In this document: positions 45,895 to 54,757 of the stretch, one piece after another | Numbering within the stretch: the first letter of the stretch is position 1 | How the letters are laid out: each line of letters begins with the position of its first letter | NCBI RefSeq assembly: GCF_000241485.1 | Contig: NZ_JH584241.1 | Span: 3,340,210 to 3,404,209 of the forward strand | Source of the DNA: Sphingomonas sp. PAMC 26605 | GTDB lineage: Bacteria > Pseudomonadota > Alphaproteobacteria > Sphingomonadales > Sphingomonadaceae | Direction: 5' to 3' | DNA length: 64,000 nt | Translations under genes and position numbers: made by a program | Notes under the pieces: generated by a model | What the model saw: only the letters and a program-made list of their open reading frames with translations | The model's database searches: none | What the model was told of the DNA's origin: nothing

Positions 45895-46785
45895 TCAGTC
45901 CCGCGCTTTCATGCCCGCGAGCGCCCGGCGCAAATCGCCGCCGCTCGTATCGAGCCGCACCCTAGCATCGGCGAGAGACCTGCCAAGCGCGACGAGCACC
46001 CCCAACCGGATGTCGTTCTGCGCGACATCGAGCGCGCGCGCCGCCGTCTCGGCATCGACCCCGGAGATCTCCGCGACCATCGTCCGGCCGCGCTGCAGCA
46101 GCTTCGCGTTCGAGATGCGCATTGCCACCATGCGGCCGTCATAGACCAGCCCGCGCCGCAGCATGATCGCGGTCGACAGCATGTTGAGGATCGCCTTCTG
46201 CGCGGTGCCGGCCTTCATCCGGGTAGAGCCCGCGAGCACTTCGCTGCCGGTGACGGCGCAGATCGGGTGTTCGGCCGCATCGAGCAGCGCCGAACCGGCA
46301 TTGTTGGCGATCGCGATCGTCAGCGCGCCCGCGGCGCGCGCGCCCTCGAGCGCGGCGAGCGTATACGGGGTGCGGCCACTCGCCGCGACGCCGATCACCA
46401 CGTCGCTCGGCCCGACCCGCGCGGCGCCGATCTCATCGCGCGCCGCGGCGGCATCGTCCTCGGCGCCTTCATAGGCTTCGGTCAGCGCGCCGCTGCCGCC
46501 GGCCATCAGGAACACCAGCCGATCCATCGGCCAGCCGAAGGTCGGATGCAGCTCGGCGCCGTCCTGCACCGCGAGCCGGCCCGAGGTCCCCGCGCCAACG
46601 AACACCAAGCGCCCCGCGTCGTCGAGCCGCGCCGCCGCCGCCTCGGCGGCGTGCGCGATCGCGCGCGTTTGCGACTGGATCGCTGCGATCGCGGCCATCT
46701 GACCTTCGAGCATCGCTTCGACCGCGAGCTCGGTCGGCCAGCGGTCGAGGTCACGATAACGGGGGTCGAGCGCTTCGGTCTTCAT
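45895..46785 (-). CDS. murQ: N-acetylmuramic acid 6-phosphate etherase MurQ
   Basis: SIS-domain lyase that splits MurNAc-6-P into GlcNAc-6-P and D-lactate. N-terminal MKTEALDPRYRDLDRWPT and the SIS core FVGAGTSGRLAVQDGAELHPTFG, with the catalytic Glu in AELHPTFG and the second one in YEGAEDD (the Glu83/Glu114 pair of E. coli MurQ by position). VGVAASGRTPYTLAAL is the second phosphate loop and the C-terminal AQNDIRLGVLVALGRSLADARVRLDTSGGDLRRAL is typical. Length 296 fits. The ATG overlaps the stop of the SSS symporter (ATGA). It links anhydroMurNAc from AnmK to the NagA-NagB branch. Confidence 0.97.
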   Translation of the reverse strand: MKTEALDPRYRDLDRWPTELAVEAMLEGQMAAIAAIQSQTRAIAHAAEAAAARLDDAGRLVFVGAGTSGRLAVQDGAELHPTFGWPMDRLVFLMAGGSGALTEAYEGAEDDAAAARDEIGAARVGPSDVVIGVAASGRTPYTLAALEGARAAGALTIAIANNAGSALLDAAEHPICAVTGSEVLAGSTRMKAGTAQKAILNMLSTAIMLRRGLVYDGRMVAMRISNAKLLQRGRTMVAEISGVDAETAARALDVAQNDIRLGVLVALGRSLADARVRLDTSGGDLRRALAGMKARD

Positions 46786-48365
46786 GCGATTTCCTGGACT
46801 GGTGAGAGGGGGCCGCCGATCCTTCGTCCCGAACCGGCAGGCGCGGCGCAAACGATGAAGGCGACCAGCGTGGCGATGCACAACTGGAACGGAAACGACA
46901 GCGTGCGCAGCACGCCTGGCAGGCCGATCGCGCTGGCGATGCCCGGCTGAAGCAACAGCACCGTGACAAAGCCGATCAGCAAAGCGGCGATCACCGACCC
47001 CGTCGTCCCGCGCCCGGTGAACAGAGCGGTGAAATATACGCCGAGGAGCCCGGCATAGGTGAACACCATCACCTGCAGTGCGAATTCGAGCAGCCCCATG
47101 CTGCTGTAGCGCTGCCAATAATAGGACACGACCGCCATCGCGAACATCGCCACTCCGATCACGCCCATCCCGACACGCCCCGCCTGGACATAATGCTGCT
47201 CGGCGGCGTCGCCGCGCCGTTCGCGCCACGGCCGGTAGAAATCCTGCACCAGCACCGAGGACATCGCGTTGAGCGCCGAGTTGGTCGTCGCCACCGCCGC
47301 CGCACAGATGCCCACGGTGACGAGCCCGCGCAAGCCGCCGGGAAGCTGGGTGAGGATGTAGTGCATAAAGATGCTGATCTTCTCGCCGCCGAAGCGGTTG
47401 TCCGCCGCCGCGGTCGTGCCGCCCATCAGATCGGGGCGGTCATAGAAGACATAGAGCAGCAGTCCGATCACGATGAACATCCCGACCACCGGGACCGTCG
47501 CCAGCACCGACAGATAGAGGCTGCGCGCGCCGGTCTTGGCGTCCTTGCACGATAGCAGCCGCTGCGTCGTATCCTGGTCCATCCCGGCATTGGCGATGTA
47601 GAGCAAGGCGAGCCCGGTGACGACCGCGAGCAGCGAGAAGGGCTTCGACAGATCGAGCGACAGATCGAACACGCGGAGCTTGTCGATCCCCTCAGGCGTA
47701 TGCCGCAGCCCCGCGATGATATCGGCGGTCGAGGCGGGGATCGACAGCCGCAGGAACACCAGCACCGCGATCGCCGAGCCGAGATACACGACGAACTGGA
47801 TGAGGTCGTTCCACAACACCGATTTCAACCCGCCGACGAAAGTGAACAGCACGCTCGCCACCACCAGCACCGCCGCCGCGATCATGATGCCCTGCGCATC
47901 GACACTGCCGGTGATGACCATCGCCAGCGCGATCGCCGCGAGATAGACGCGCGCGCCGCCGGCGAACACGCGCCCGACGAGGAACATGCCCCCCGCCCAA
48001 CGCGTCGCCGTTGCACTGAAGCGCAGCGTGAGCAGTTCGTACGCCGTGGTCGCCTTGATCGCATAGAAGCGCGGGATCATCACGTGCGCGACGAAGATCG
48101 CGCCGATCAGGCCGCCGATATTGCCGCTGAGATAGGTCAGGTCGCCGTGATAGCCATAATCCGGCCCACCGAGGAAGGTCGCGGCGGATTGCGTCGCCGA
48201 CAGGACCGAGATCGCCGCGAGCCATGACGGCACATTGCCGCCCGCCAGAAAGTAATCCCGCGCCGAGCTGGTCTTGCGCGGCGTGAAGATCCAGCCGCCT
48301 GCCACGAGCAGCAGCAGATAGGCCGCGATCACCAGCCAGTCCGCGGTCGAGAAGGGCAGCATCAT
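46782..48365 (-). CDS. Sodium:solute symporter (SSS family), candidate amino-sugar transporter
   Basis: Inner-membrane Na+ symporter, 527 residues and about 13 hydrophobic segments. The N-terminal pattern ADWLVIAAYLLLLVAGGWIF, GGNVPSWLAAISVLSATQSAATFLGGPDYGYHGD (the first broken helix) and GGLKSVLWNDLIQFVVYLG are typical of the SSS group that includes sugar and sialic acid carriers. ATG 48365 is followed by a second ATG at 48362; GGAG lies 10 bases upstream of the first. It overlaps murQ, so MurNAc, GlcNAc or their anhydro forms are the likely cargo. Confidence 0.88.
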   Translation of the reverse strand: MMLPFSTADWLVIAAYLLLLVAGGWIFTPRKTSSARDYFLAGGNVPSWLAAISVLSATQSAATFLGGPDYGYHGDLTYLSGNIGGLIGAIFVAHVMIPRFYAIKATTAYELLTLRFSATATRWAGGMFLVGRVFAGGARVYLAAIALAMVITGSVDAQGIMIAAAVLVVASVLFTFVGGLKSVLWNDLIQFVVYLGSAIAVLVFLRLSIPASTADIIAGLRHTPEGIDKLRVFDLSLDLSKPFSLLAVVTGLALLYIANAGMDQDTTQRLLSCKDAKTGARSLYLSVLATVPVVGMFIVIGLLLYVFYDRPDLMGGTTAAADNRFGGEKISIFMHYILTQLPGGLRGLVTVGICAAAVATTNSALNAMSSVLVQDFYRPWRERRGDAAEQHYVQAGRVGMGVIGVAMFAMAVVSYYWQRYSSMGLLEFALQVMVFTYAGLLGVYFTALFTGRGTTGSVIAALLIGFVTVLLLQPGIASAIGLPGVLRTLSFPFQLCIATLVAFIVCAAPAGSGRRIGGPLSPVQEIA

Positions 48366-48459
48366 CGAAACCGGTCTCCGGGTCGGCACCAAGGCGGTCC
48401 GGACCTCGCGAACATGAAACGCGCCCGGCCGCCGCTTCCGGCGACCGGGTAGGCAGGCC

Positions 48460-51207
48460 TTAGATCTTCGCGCTCAGCGTGAAGCCGATCGTGCGGCCCA
48501 GGATATCATACGTATCGGGGAAGGTGTTGAACACGCCGCCGGTCGAAACCCGCGGCGGATCCCGGTCGAGCAGATTGTAGATCCCCGCGCTCATCGTCAC
48601 CATATCGGTGAACTGATACGAGGCCGACAGATCGAAGGTGTTCTGCGCGGCGATCGTCTCGGTCGATCCGACCGTGCTCGAGCGGACCTTGCCGATCCGC
48701 TGCCAGTCGAACTGGATCACGCCCTTGTCGAACAGCATGCCGATGCCGGCGGTGTGGCGGTAATCGGGCTGGACCAGCGTGGTGCCGTCGCTCGAACAGG
48801 TCGCGCCGAACGTGCCCTTGCACTGGATCGCCGAGACGGTCGAGTTGGCCTGGATCTCGTACGAGGTGACGATATTGCCCTGATAGCTCAGCCGGATCCC
48901 GGCGCCCGGCAGCCAGTCGCGGCGCAGCGTATAGCTCGCCGAGATATCGAAGCCGCGCTGCAGCAGGCGGCCGAGATTCTGGTTGTTGACGAAGGCGTCG
49001 GCGAACGTCCCATTGGCGTTGCGCGTGACGAGCCCGCACAGCGGGTTGCCCGCGGTCGGATTGGTGACGTAGCAGCTGGTGATCGCCGCGATCGGCTGGA
49101 TCACGCCGACCGCGCCCTTCAGATCGAGCTGATACCAGTCGACCGTCAGGTTGAAGCCCGGCAGGAAGGTCGGCGTGAACACCGCGCCCGCAGTGGTGGT
49201 GAAGCCGGTCTCGGGCTGGATGTCGGGGTTGCCGCCGTAATAGTAATTCCCGGTGAGATAGCCCGGCGCGGTCGAGTTGGTCGACCCCACCGCCGGCGCG
49301 CCGAAGCGCGCGCATTGCGCGGCGTTGCCGGTGCCGATCACGCACGGATCACCGCCGTAGCGTGGCTTGAGGCGATCGACCGTGACGAGATTGCTGAACG
49401 GCAGCGAGGAAACGCCGCCGGCGAACTCGCCGAAATTGGGAGTGCGCAGCACGCGCTGATAGGTGCCGCGCAGCCGCAGATTGCGATCGATCGCCCAATT
49501 GCCCTCGACCTTCCACGTGCCGTGCGTGCCGAACAGATTGTAGTCGGACAGGCGATACGCGCCGCCGATGTCGAGCTTGCGGATCAGCGGCAGATTCTTG
49601 AGCAGCGGGATCAGGACCTCGCCGTACAGCTCCTTCACGTCGAACTGGCCGCTATACGCCGCCTGAACGCCCTCGCGGTACGTATTGCCGCTGAGCAGCG
49701 CGGCGTCCTGACCGATGTCGGCGGTCTCGCGGCGATATTCGGCGCCGACCGCGAAGCCGATCGGCCCGGCCGGCAGCGAGAACAGCTCTTCCAGCGATCC
49801 GCTCAGCGTGGCGGCGGTGACGAACTGGTCACGCTTGCGGTTGAAGCCGTTGATGTCGCTGCCCAGCGCCGACGCCAAACCGGCCTGGTTCGGCCCGAAG
49901 ATGTTCACCGTATTGACGATCGACGCGAAAGTGTTCGCGCCGCTGGCATTGGCGACGAGGCCGTCGCCGGTGATCAGCGTATGCTCGGTCGAGCGGCCGT
50001 ATTGCGCGTAGACGTTCCACTTGATCTTGTCGGTCAGCGGACCGCGCAAGCCCGTCTGGACCTGCAGCGTGTTGCGCTCGGTCGCATAGGTGATCAGCCC
50101 GAGCTCGGCGAGCGAGCGCGACACGTTGACCTGCGCCGCGCCATTGACGAAGGTCAGCTGGTTGCGGATGTCATTGGTCAGGAACGGGTTGTTCTGCGCG
50201 ATCGACACCGTTCCGCTGACCGAGGCGGGCGTCGCGCCGGGCGTGCCGGTTTCCTCGGTGCGCGTGTTGGTAAACATCGCGCGGCCATAGATCTCGACCT
50301 GCGGGGTGATCTCGTATTTGTAGAGCGCGGCGACGTTGATCCGCTTGAGCGGCGAGATCAAAGGATAGCTGTCCGAGATGTTCGACGTTGCCGATGGGGT
50401 GGTAGTGAACGCGCCCGCATCGGTGAAACCGAACTTGCGGCCGCTCGCCACGTCGGTGAAGACGCCGCCGACGCTCGGGATCGTCTGGTTCGGGGTCGCC
50501 GCCCATCGGCGCTGGCCCGCCTGGATGGCGTCACGCTGCGTATAGTCCGCCGCAACGACAAGGTTGCCGCGGTCGCCGAGCCCGGTGCCGAACATGATCG
50601 ACCCGCCATATTGCGCACCGCCATTGACCGACAGGCGCGCGCTGGTGCTGCCGCGCAGTCCCTTGAAGTCGTCGTTGAGGATGAAGTTGACCACGCCCGC
50701 GACCGCGTCCGCCCCGTAGACCGCGGCGGCGCCGCCGGTCAGCACGTCGACGCGCTTGATCAGCGACGCCGGGATGGCGTTGACGTCGACCGAGTTGCGG
50801 AAGCTGAACGGCGCGCCGCGTGTGCCGTCGATCAGCACGAGCGAACGGCTCTGGCCGAAGTTGCGCAGTTCGAGCACTTGCGCGCCGAACGCGTCGCTCC
50901 CCTGCGACCCCTGCCGCACGCCGCCGGAAAGCTGCGGGATCTTGGTCGAGAAATCCTCGATCGTCAGCGCGGACTGGAGCCGGATCTGTTGCTCGTTGGT
51001 GGAGGCGACCGGGCTGCTCGACGTGAGGCCCGGCAGCGCGATGCGCGTGCCGGTGACGACGATATCGCTGCCTTCAGCGGGCGCGTTGGGGGTTTGCGTT
51101 GCAGGCTGGCCAGCCGATGGATCGGCGGTCTGGGCGAATGCGGGAGCATGGAGCAGTGCCGCGGTGAGGCCGGCGAGCGCCACGCCGCTCTTGTGAAACT
51201 TGCCCAT
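48460..51207 (-). CDS. TonB-dependent receptor, outer-membrane transporter
   Basis: 915-residue outer-membrane receptor. Signal peptide 1-25 (ending APAFAQ), TonB box SDIVVTGTRI (about 48-57), plug (about 60-180, including LVLIDGTRGAPFSFRNSVDVNAIPAS and AAVYGADAVAGVVNFIL), then the barrel to the C-terminal IGFTLSAKI. A tight Cys pair occurs in extracellular loops. ATG 51207 has AAGGG 7 bases upstream and gives MGKFHKSGVALAGL; ATG 51228 is possible. First gene of the unit receptor-symporter-murQ-GntR, so it probably imports the amino-sugar-containing fragments used by that unit. No SusD-like partner. Confidence 0.93.
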   Translation of the reverse strand: MGKFHKSGVALAGLTAALLHAPAFAQTADPSAGQPATQTPNAPAEGSDIVVTGTRIALPGLTSSSPVASTNEQQIRLQSALTIEDFSTKIPQLSGGVRQGSQGSDAFGAQVLELRNFGQSRSLVLIDGTRGAPFSFRNSVDVNAIPASLIKRVDVLTGGAAAVYGADAVAGVVNFILNDDFKGLRGSTSARLSVNGGAQYGGSIMFGTGLGDRGNLVVAADYTQRDAIQAGQRRWAATPNQTIPSVGGVFTDVASGRKFGFTDAGAFTTTPSATSNISDSYPLISPLKRINVAALYKYEITPQVEIYGRAMFTNTRTEETGTPGATPASVSGTVSIAQNNPFLTNDIRNQLTFVNGAAQVNVSRSLAELGLITYATERNTLQVQTGLRGPLTDKIKWNVYAQYGRSTEHTLITGDGLVANASGANTFASIVNTVNIFGPNQAGLASALGSDINGFNRKRDQFVTAATLSGSLEELFSLPAGPIGFAVGAEYRRETADIGQDAALLSGNTYREGVQAAYSGQFDVKELYGEVLIPLLKNLPLIRKLDIGGAYRLSDYNLFGTHGTWKVEGNWAIDRNLRLRGTYQRVLRTPNFGEFAGGVSSLPFSNLVTVDRLKPRYGGDPCVIGTGNAAQCARFGAPAVGSTNSTAPGYLTGNYYYGGNPDIQPETGFTTTAGAVFTPTFLPGFNLTVDWYQLDLKGAVGVIQPIAAITSCYVTNPTAGNPLCGLVTRNANGTFADAFVNNQNLGRLLQRGFDISASYTLRRDWLPGAGIRLSYQGNIVTSYEIQANSTVSAIQCKGTFGATCSSDGTTLVQPDYRHTAGIGMLFDKGVIQFDWQRIGKVRSSTVGSTETIAAQNTFDLSASYQFTDMVTMSAGIYNLLDRDPPRVSTGGVFNTFPDTYDILGRTIGFTLSAKI

Positions 51208-51294
51208 CGTTTTCCCTTCGTTTTCCATGTCCCTCGGCCGTATCGGCGCCCGTCCTTGGTGCGGAGCGTGTCGATATCGGCGTCATGCGTGGCG

Positions 51295-52434
51295 TCAGAT
51301 GACCACATAGTCTCGAAATTGTAAAGTACCGGTATTTGATTGGTCCCCATCTTCGGCACTTGAAATCCTCGGTCGCCAAAGCGTGCCGCCGCTCAGCGGC
51401 GCGGCAACGCCGGTCGTGCCGGGATAGGTCAGCGGGAGGCCACGCTGGCTGCGCACGGCCAGGAACGCCATTGCCTCGGCCTCGATGAAATCGCTCCGCA
51501 AACCTAGCGCGTCGGCGGTCTCACACACGCCGAGGCGATCGCGCAGCGCCTGCAACAGCACCGGATTGTGACAGCCCCACAGCTTCGGCACGGCCGGCAA
51601 GCTGCTAGCGGCGAGCGCAACCGAATCGGCAGTGAACGCGGTCAGCGTCGCCGCCGCATCCTCGAGCGAACAGGCCATGGTCCAATCGAGCGGGAAGTCG
51701 TAGCGGTCGAGCGACTTCGCGCCTTGCGCACGAAAATAGTCGTGCGAGATCAGCTCGGCGAGCACCGTTACCTCGACACGCCCGGCGGCGGCGAAGCGCC
51801 CACCATCATCATAGCGCCCGGCGCCATGCGCCTGCACGACCTGATCGATCAAACCGTTGGCCGGCCCGGTGTCGAAGGCGACCAAGCCGCCATCGGCGCC
51901 GATAAAGGTAAGGTTGGCGACACCGCCGAGGTTGAGAAACGCCACCGGTCCCGCAAGCCCCAACCGGTCCGCCAACGCCGCATGATAGGCCGGAACCAAG
52001 GGCGCGCCCTGCCCGCCCGCGGCCAGGTCGTCCTGCCGCATCTGACCGACGACGGGCGTGTGCAGCGCATCGGCCAGCGCCTGCACATCGCCGAGCTGCA
52101 CCGACAGCTGCCGCTCAGGTCGATGCAACACGGTCTGCCCATGAAACCCGATCAGATCCGGTCTCCGCTCCGCCGCCGCGATGACGCGCTCGGCCGCGCG
52201 CAGATGCGCGTCCAGCACCGCGGCCGCCACGCCTTCGAAAGACGGGGGCGCATCGCCGAACCCGTTCCAGGCGAGCGCATCCGCGGTGCCGCGCTCGATC
52301 GTCGCACGCTCGGCATCGGTGAAGGGGGCAAGATATGCCGGCCCGAACGCATGGATACGCTCGCCATCGGTCTCGACCATCGCGGCGTCGACGCCATCAA
52401 GCGAGGTGCCGCTCATGAACCCCAGAACCAGCAT
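51295..52434 (-). CDS. anmK: Anhydro-N-acetylmuramic acid kinase AnmK
   Basis: Cytosolic kinase that opens and phosphorylates 1,6-anhydroMurNAc to MurNAc-6-P, feeding MurQ. ASKHA-fold motifs are clear: FMSGTSLDGVDAAMVET at residues 6-22, GFHGQTVLHRP at about 95-105, DLAAGGQGAPLVPAYH at about 135-150, FLNLGGVANLTF, DTGPANGLID and GLRSDFIEAEAMAFLAVR. The family usually ends shortly after the TYPGTTGVAAPLSGG segment; here about 25 extra residues follow (ending FRDYVVI) and run into the TonB receptor control region. It is divergent from nagB-II and upstream of the receptor on the same strand. Confidence 0.95.
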   Translation of the reverse strand: MLVLGFMSGTSLDGVDAAMVETDGERIHAFGPAYLAPFTDAERATIERGTADALAWNGFGDAPPSFEGVAAAVLDAHLRAAERVIAAAERRPDLIGFHGQTVLHRPERQLSVQLGDVQALADALHTPVVGQMRQDDLAAGGQGAPLVPAYHAALADRLGLAGPVAFLNLGGVANLTFIGADGGLVAFDTGPANGLIDQVVQAHGAGRYDDGGRFAAAGRVEVTVLAELISHDYFRAQGAKSLDRYDFPLDWTMACSLEDAAATLTAFTADSVALAASSLPAVPKLWGCHNPVLLQALRDRLGVCETADALGLRSDFIEAEAMAFLAVRSQRGLPLTYPGTTGVAAPLSGGTLWRPRISSAEDGDQSNTGTLQFRDYVVI

Positions 52435-52527
52435 GGACCGCTCCCCTTCCCACCGTGGACGACGTCTGTAATCTCTGGCACCGCGCTATCATCGCTACCG
52501 CGCGCCATGCAACCACATACAGTCCAC

Positions 52528-52557
52528 TTGCGCCTTAACCGCCAGATTGGTATTGTC
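52528..52557 (+). promoter_or_regulatory. Candidate promoter and NagR half-site of the nag operon
   Basis: TTGCGC-N18-TATTGT ends 5 bases before the nagB-II ATG (52563), so transcription would start at or next to the start codon. ATTGGTAT (52546-52553) overlaps the -10 and matches a half-site of the HutC-type NagR operators described in Bacillus. ATTGGT recurs at 51339-51344 upstream of the TonB receptor. Confidence 0.35.
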
Positions 52558-52562
52558 GCATC

Positions 52563-53615
52563 ATGTCGCTATCGAAACCCGTCACCACCAAAATGGCCGA
52601 GGAAGCGCGCGAGGCGCCGGCCAGGGCCGCCGAGCAACTTCGGCGCAATGCCGCGCTCGTCCGCGAGGCGGGGCAGCGTCTGCGCGCTCTCGCACCGCCC
52701 TTCGCCGCCACGCTCGCCCGCGGCAGTTCGGACCAGGCGGCGGCGTTCGCCAAGTTCGTGTTCGAAACGCATGTCGCGATGCCGACGCTCAGCCAGGCCC
52801 CATCGATCGGCTCGCTCTATCACGCGACCTCGCCGCGGTTCGACGGCGTGCCGCTGATCGCGATCTCGCAGTCGGGCCGCAGTCCCGACCTGCTCGCCGC
52901 CGCCGAGGACGCACGCCGCCAAGGCGCGATCGTGATCGCGGTGGTGAACGATACCGCGTCGCCGCTCGCCGACCTCGCCGAGATCGTCATCCCGGTCCAT
53001 GCCGGCCCCGAGACCAGCGTCGCCGCGACCAAGAGCTTCGTCTGCACGCTCGTCGCGCTCGCGCATCTCGCGGCGGAATGGAGCGGCGACGCGGGCCTGC
53101 TCGCCGCGCTCGAAACCACCGGCGCGGTGCTCGAAGAGGCGGCGAACGCCGATTGGACGTCGGCCGTCCCACTGCTGCGCGCGGCGCAGACGATGCTCGT
53201 GCTCGGGCGCGGGCCGACGCTGCCGATCGCGGGCGAGGCGGCGCTCAAACTGAAGGAAACTTCGGGGCTGCACGCCGAGGCGTTCAGCAGCGCCGAAGTC
53301 GCGCATGGCCCGATGCGGCTCGTCGGCGCAGGCGATCCGGTGCTCGTGCTCGCGCCGCTCGACGTCGCACGCGAAGGGCTGGTCGAACGCCTCGCCGATT
53401 TCGCCGAGCGCGGCGCGAAGCTGATCGTCGCCGGCATGTCCGACGGGACCGCGCCGGGCGCGATCGTCCTGCCGTTCCGCGAAGATCTGCATCCCGTGCT
53501 CGGCGCGATCGCGCAAATCCAGAGCTTCTACGGCCTGGCCGAAGCGCTCGCGCTCGCGCGCGGGCTCGATCCGGATCGACCGCCGCACCTCAACAAGGTA
53601 ACGCGTACGCTATGA
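52563..53615 (+). CDS. Glucosamine-6-phosphate deaminase, GlmS-like SIS type (NagB-II)
   Basis: Two-SIS-domain sugar isomerase, 350 residues, equivalent to the isomerase half of GlmS without the glutaminase part. The SIS loops are LARGSSDQAAAFAKFV and LIAISQSGRSPDLLAA (first domain) and LVLGRGPTLPIAGEAALKLKETSG (second); the catalytic segment is HAEAFSSAEVAHGPMRL, matching the GlmS AEAYAAGELKHGP region. It would deaminate GlcN-6-P to fructose-6-P. The ATG lacks an upstream Shine-Dalgarno sequence, in keeping with the leaderless promoter; Met11 is an alternative. Coupled to nagA by a 4-base overlap. Confidence 0.92.
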   Translation: MSLSKPVTTKMAEEAREAPARAAEQLRRNAALVREAGQRLRALAPPFAATLARGSSDQAAAFAKFVFETHVAMPTLSQAPSIGSLYHATSPRFDGVPLIAISQSGRSPDLLAAAEDARRQGAIVIAVVNDTASPLADLAEIVIPVHAGPETSVAATKSFVCTLVALAHLAAEWSGDAGLLAALETTGAVLEEAANADWTSAVPLLRAAQTMLVLGRGPTLPIAGEAALKLKETSGLHAEAFSSAEVAHGPMRLVGAGDPVLVLAPLDVAREGLVERLADFAERGAKLIVAGMSDGTAPGAIVLPFREDLHPVLGAIAQIQSFYGLAEALALARGLDPDRPPHLNKVTRTL

Positions 53616-54757
53616 CCCGGATCGCTCTCACCGGCGCGCGCATCGTGCTGGCCGATCGCATCGTCGAGCGACAGGCGCTCATTCTCGACGACGCGCGGAT
53701 CGTGGGGCTTTCCGCGGACGTTCCCGACGAGTGCGAGCAGCACGACCTTGGCGGCGGCTGGCTGCTCCCCGGCTTCATCGACACGCAAGTCAATGGCGGC
53801 GGCGACGTGCTGTTCAACGATGCGCCGACGCTCGCCGGGATTCGCACGATCGCCGAAGCGCATCGGCGCTATGGCACCACCGGTCTGTTGCCGACGCTGA
53901 TCAGCGACCGCGCCCCGGTCGTCGAGGCCGCGATCGCGGCGGGCGAGGACGCGCTCGCGGCGGGCGTGCCCGGCGTTCTCGGCGTCCATATCGAAGGGCC
54001 GCACCTCAATCCCGGCAAGAAGGGCATCCACGATGCCGCGCGCTTCAGCACGATCGACCCGGACGCGCTCGCACGGCTGACCGCGCCGTCGCGCGGGCGC
54101 CGGATCGTCACGCTCGCGCCCGAACTGGCGCCGGCCGGCGCGGTGCGCGCATTGGCCGAGGCGGGCATCCTGGTCTGCGCCGGCCATTCGCTGGCCGATT
54201 ACGGCCAGACGCGCGCGGCGCTGGCGGAAGGCCTGGCGGGCTTCACGCATCTGTTCAACGCGATGACGCAATTCCTCAGCCGCGATCCCGGCATGGTCGG
54301 CGCGGCGCTCGAGGATCGCGCCAGCCATTTCGGTCTGATCGTCGACGGGTTGCACGTCCATCCCGCGGCGCTGCGAGTCGCCATGCTCGCGCGTGGTGTC
54401 GAGGGGATCATGCTGGTCACCGACGCGATGCCGCCGGTGGGGGGCGAACGCGATCATTTCACGCTGATGGGGCAGGACATCGCCGTCGTCGGCGGCACGT
54501 GCCGCGGTCCCGACGGGACGCTGGCAGGCTCGGCGCTGACGATGGCACAGGCGTTTCGCAATGCGATCGACATGATGGGGTGCGATATCGTCACCGCCTC
54601 GCGAATGGCGAGCGGAAACCCCGCCGCCTTCCTGCGGCTCGACCGGGAAACCGGCGCGATCGCCCCCGGGCTGCGCGCCGATCTCGTCCATCTCGACGAC
54701 ACGCGCCGGGTGACCGCGACCTGGATCGCCGGCGCCCGCGCGTCCCACGCCGAATGA
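53612..54757 (+). CDS. nagA: N-acetylglucosamine-6-phosphate deacetylase NagA
   Basis: Cytosolic amidohydrolase that removes acetate from GlcNAc-6-P. Metal and active-site signatures are present: FIDTQVNGGGD (NagA has Q/N in place of HxH), HIEGPHLNPGKKGIHD (metal Glu), CAGHSLADYGQT and THLFNAM (His ligands), LIVDGLHVHP (substrate His) and VTDAMPPVG (catalytic Asp). Length 381 is typical. It overlaps nagB-II at the 5' end and the GH84 gene at the 3' end, each by 4 bases, forming one coupled unit. Confidence 0.97.
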   Translation: MTRIALTGARIVLADRIVERQALILDDARIVGLSADVPDECEQHDLGGGWLLPGFIDTQVNGGGDVLFNDAPTLAGIRTIAEAHRRYGTTGLLPTLISDRAPVVEAAIAAGEDALAAGVPGVLGVHIEGPHLNPGKKGIHDAARFSTIDPDALARLTAPSRGRRIVTLAPELAPAGAVRALAEAGILVCAGHSLADYGQTRAALAEGLAGFTHLFNAMTQFLSRDPGMVGAALEDRASHFGLIVDGLHVHPAALRVAMLARGVEGIMLVTDAMPPVGGERDHFTLMGQDIAVVGGTCRGPDGTLAGSALTMAQAFRNAIDMMGCDIVTASRMASGNPAAFLRLDRETGAIAPGLRADLVHLDDTRRVTATWIAGARASHAE

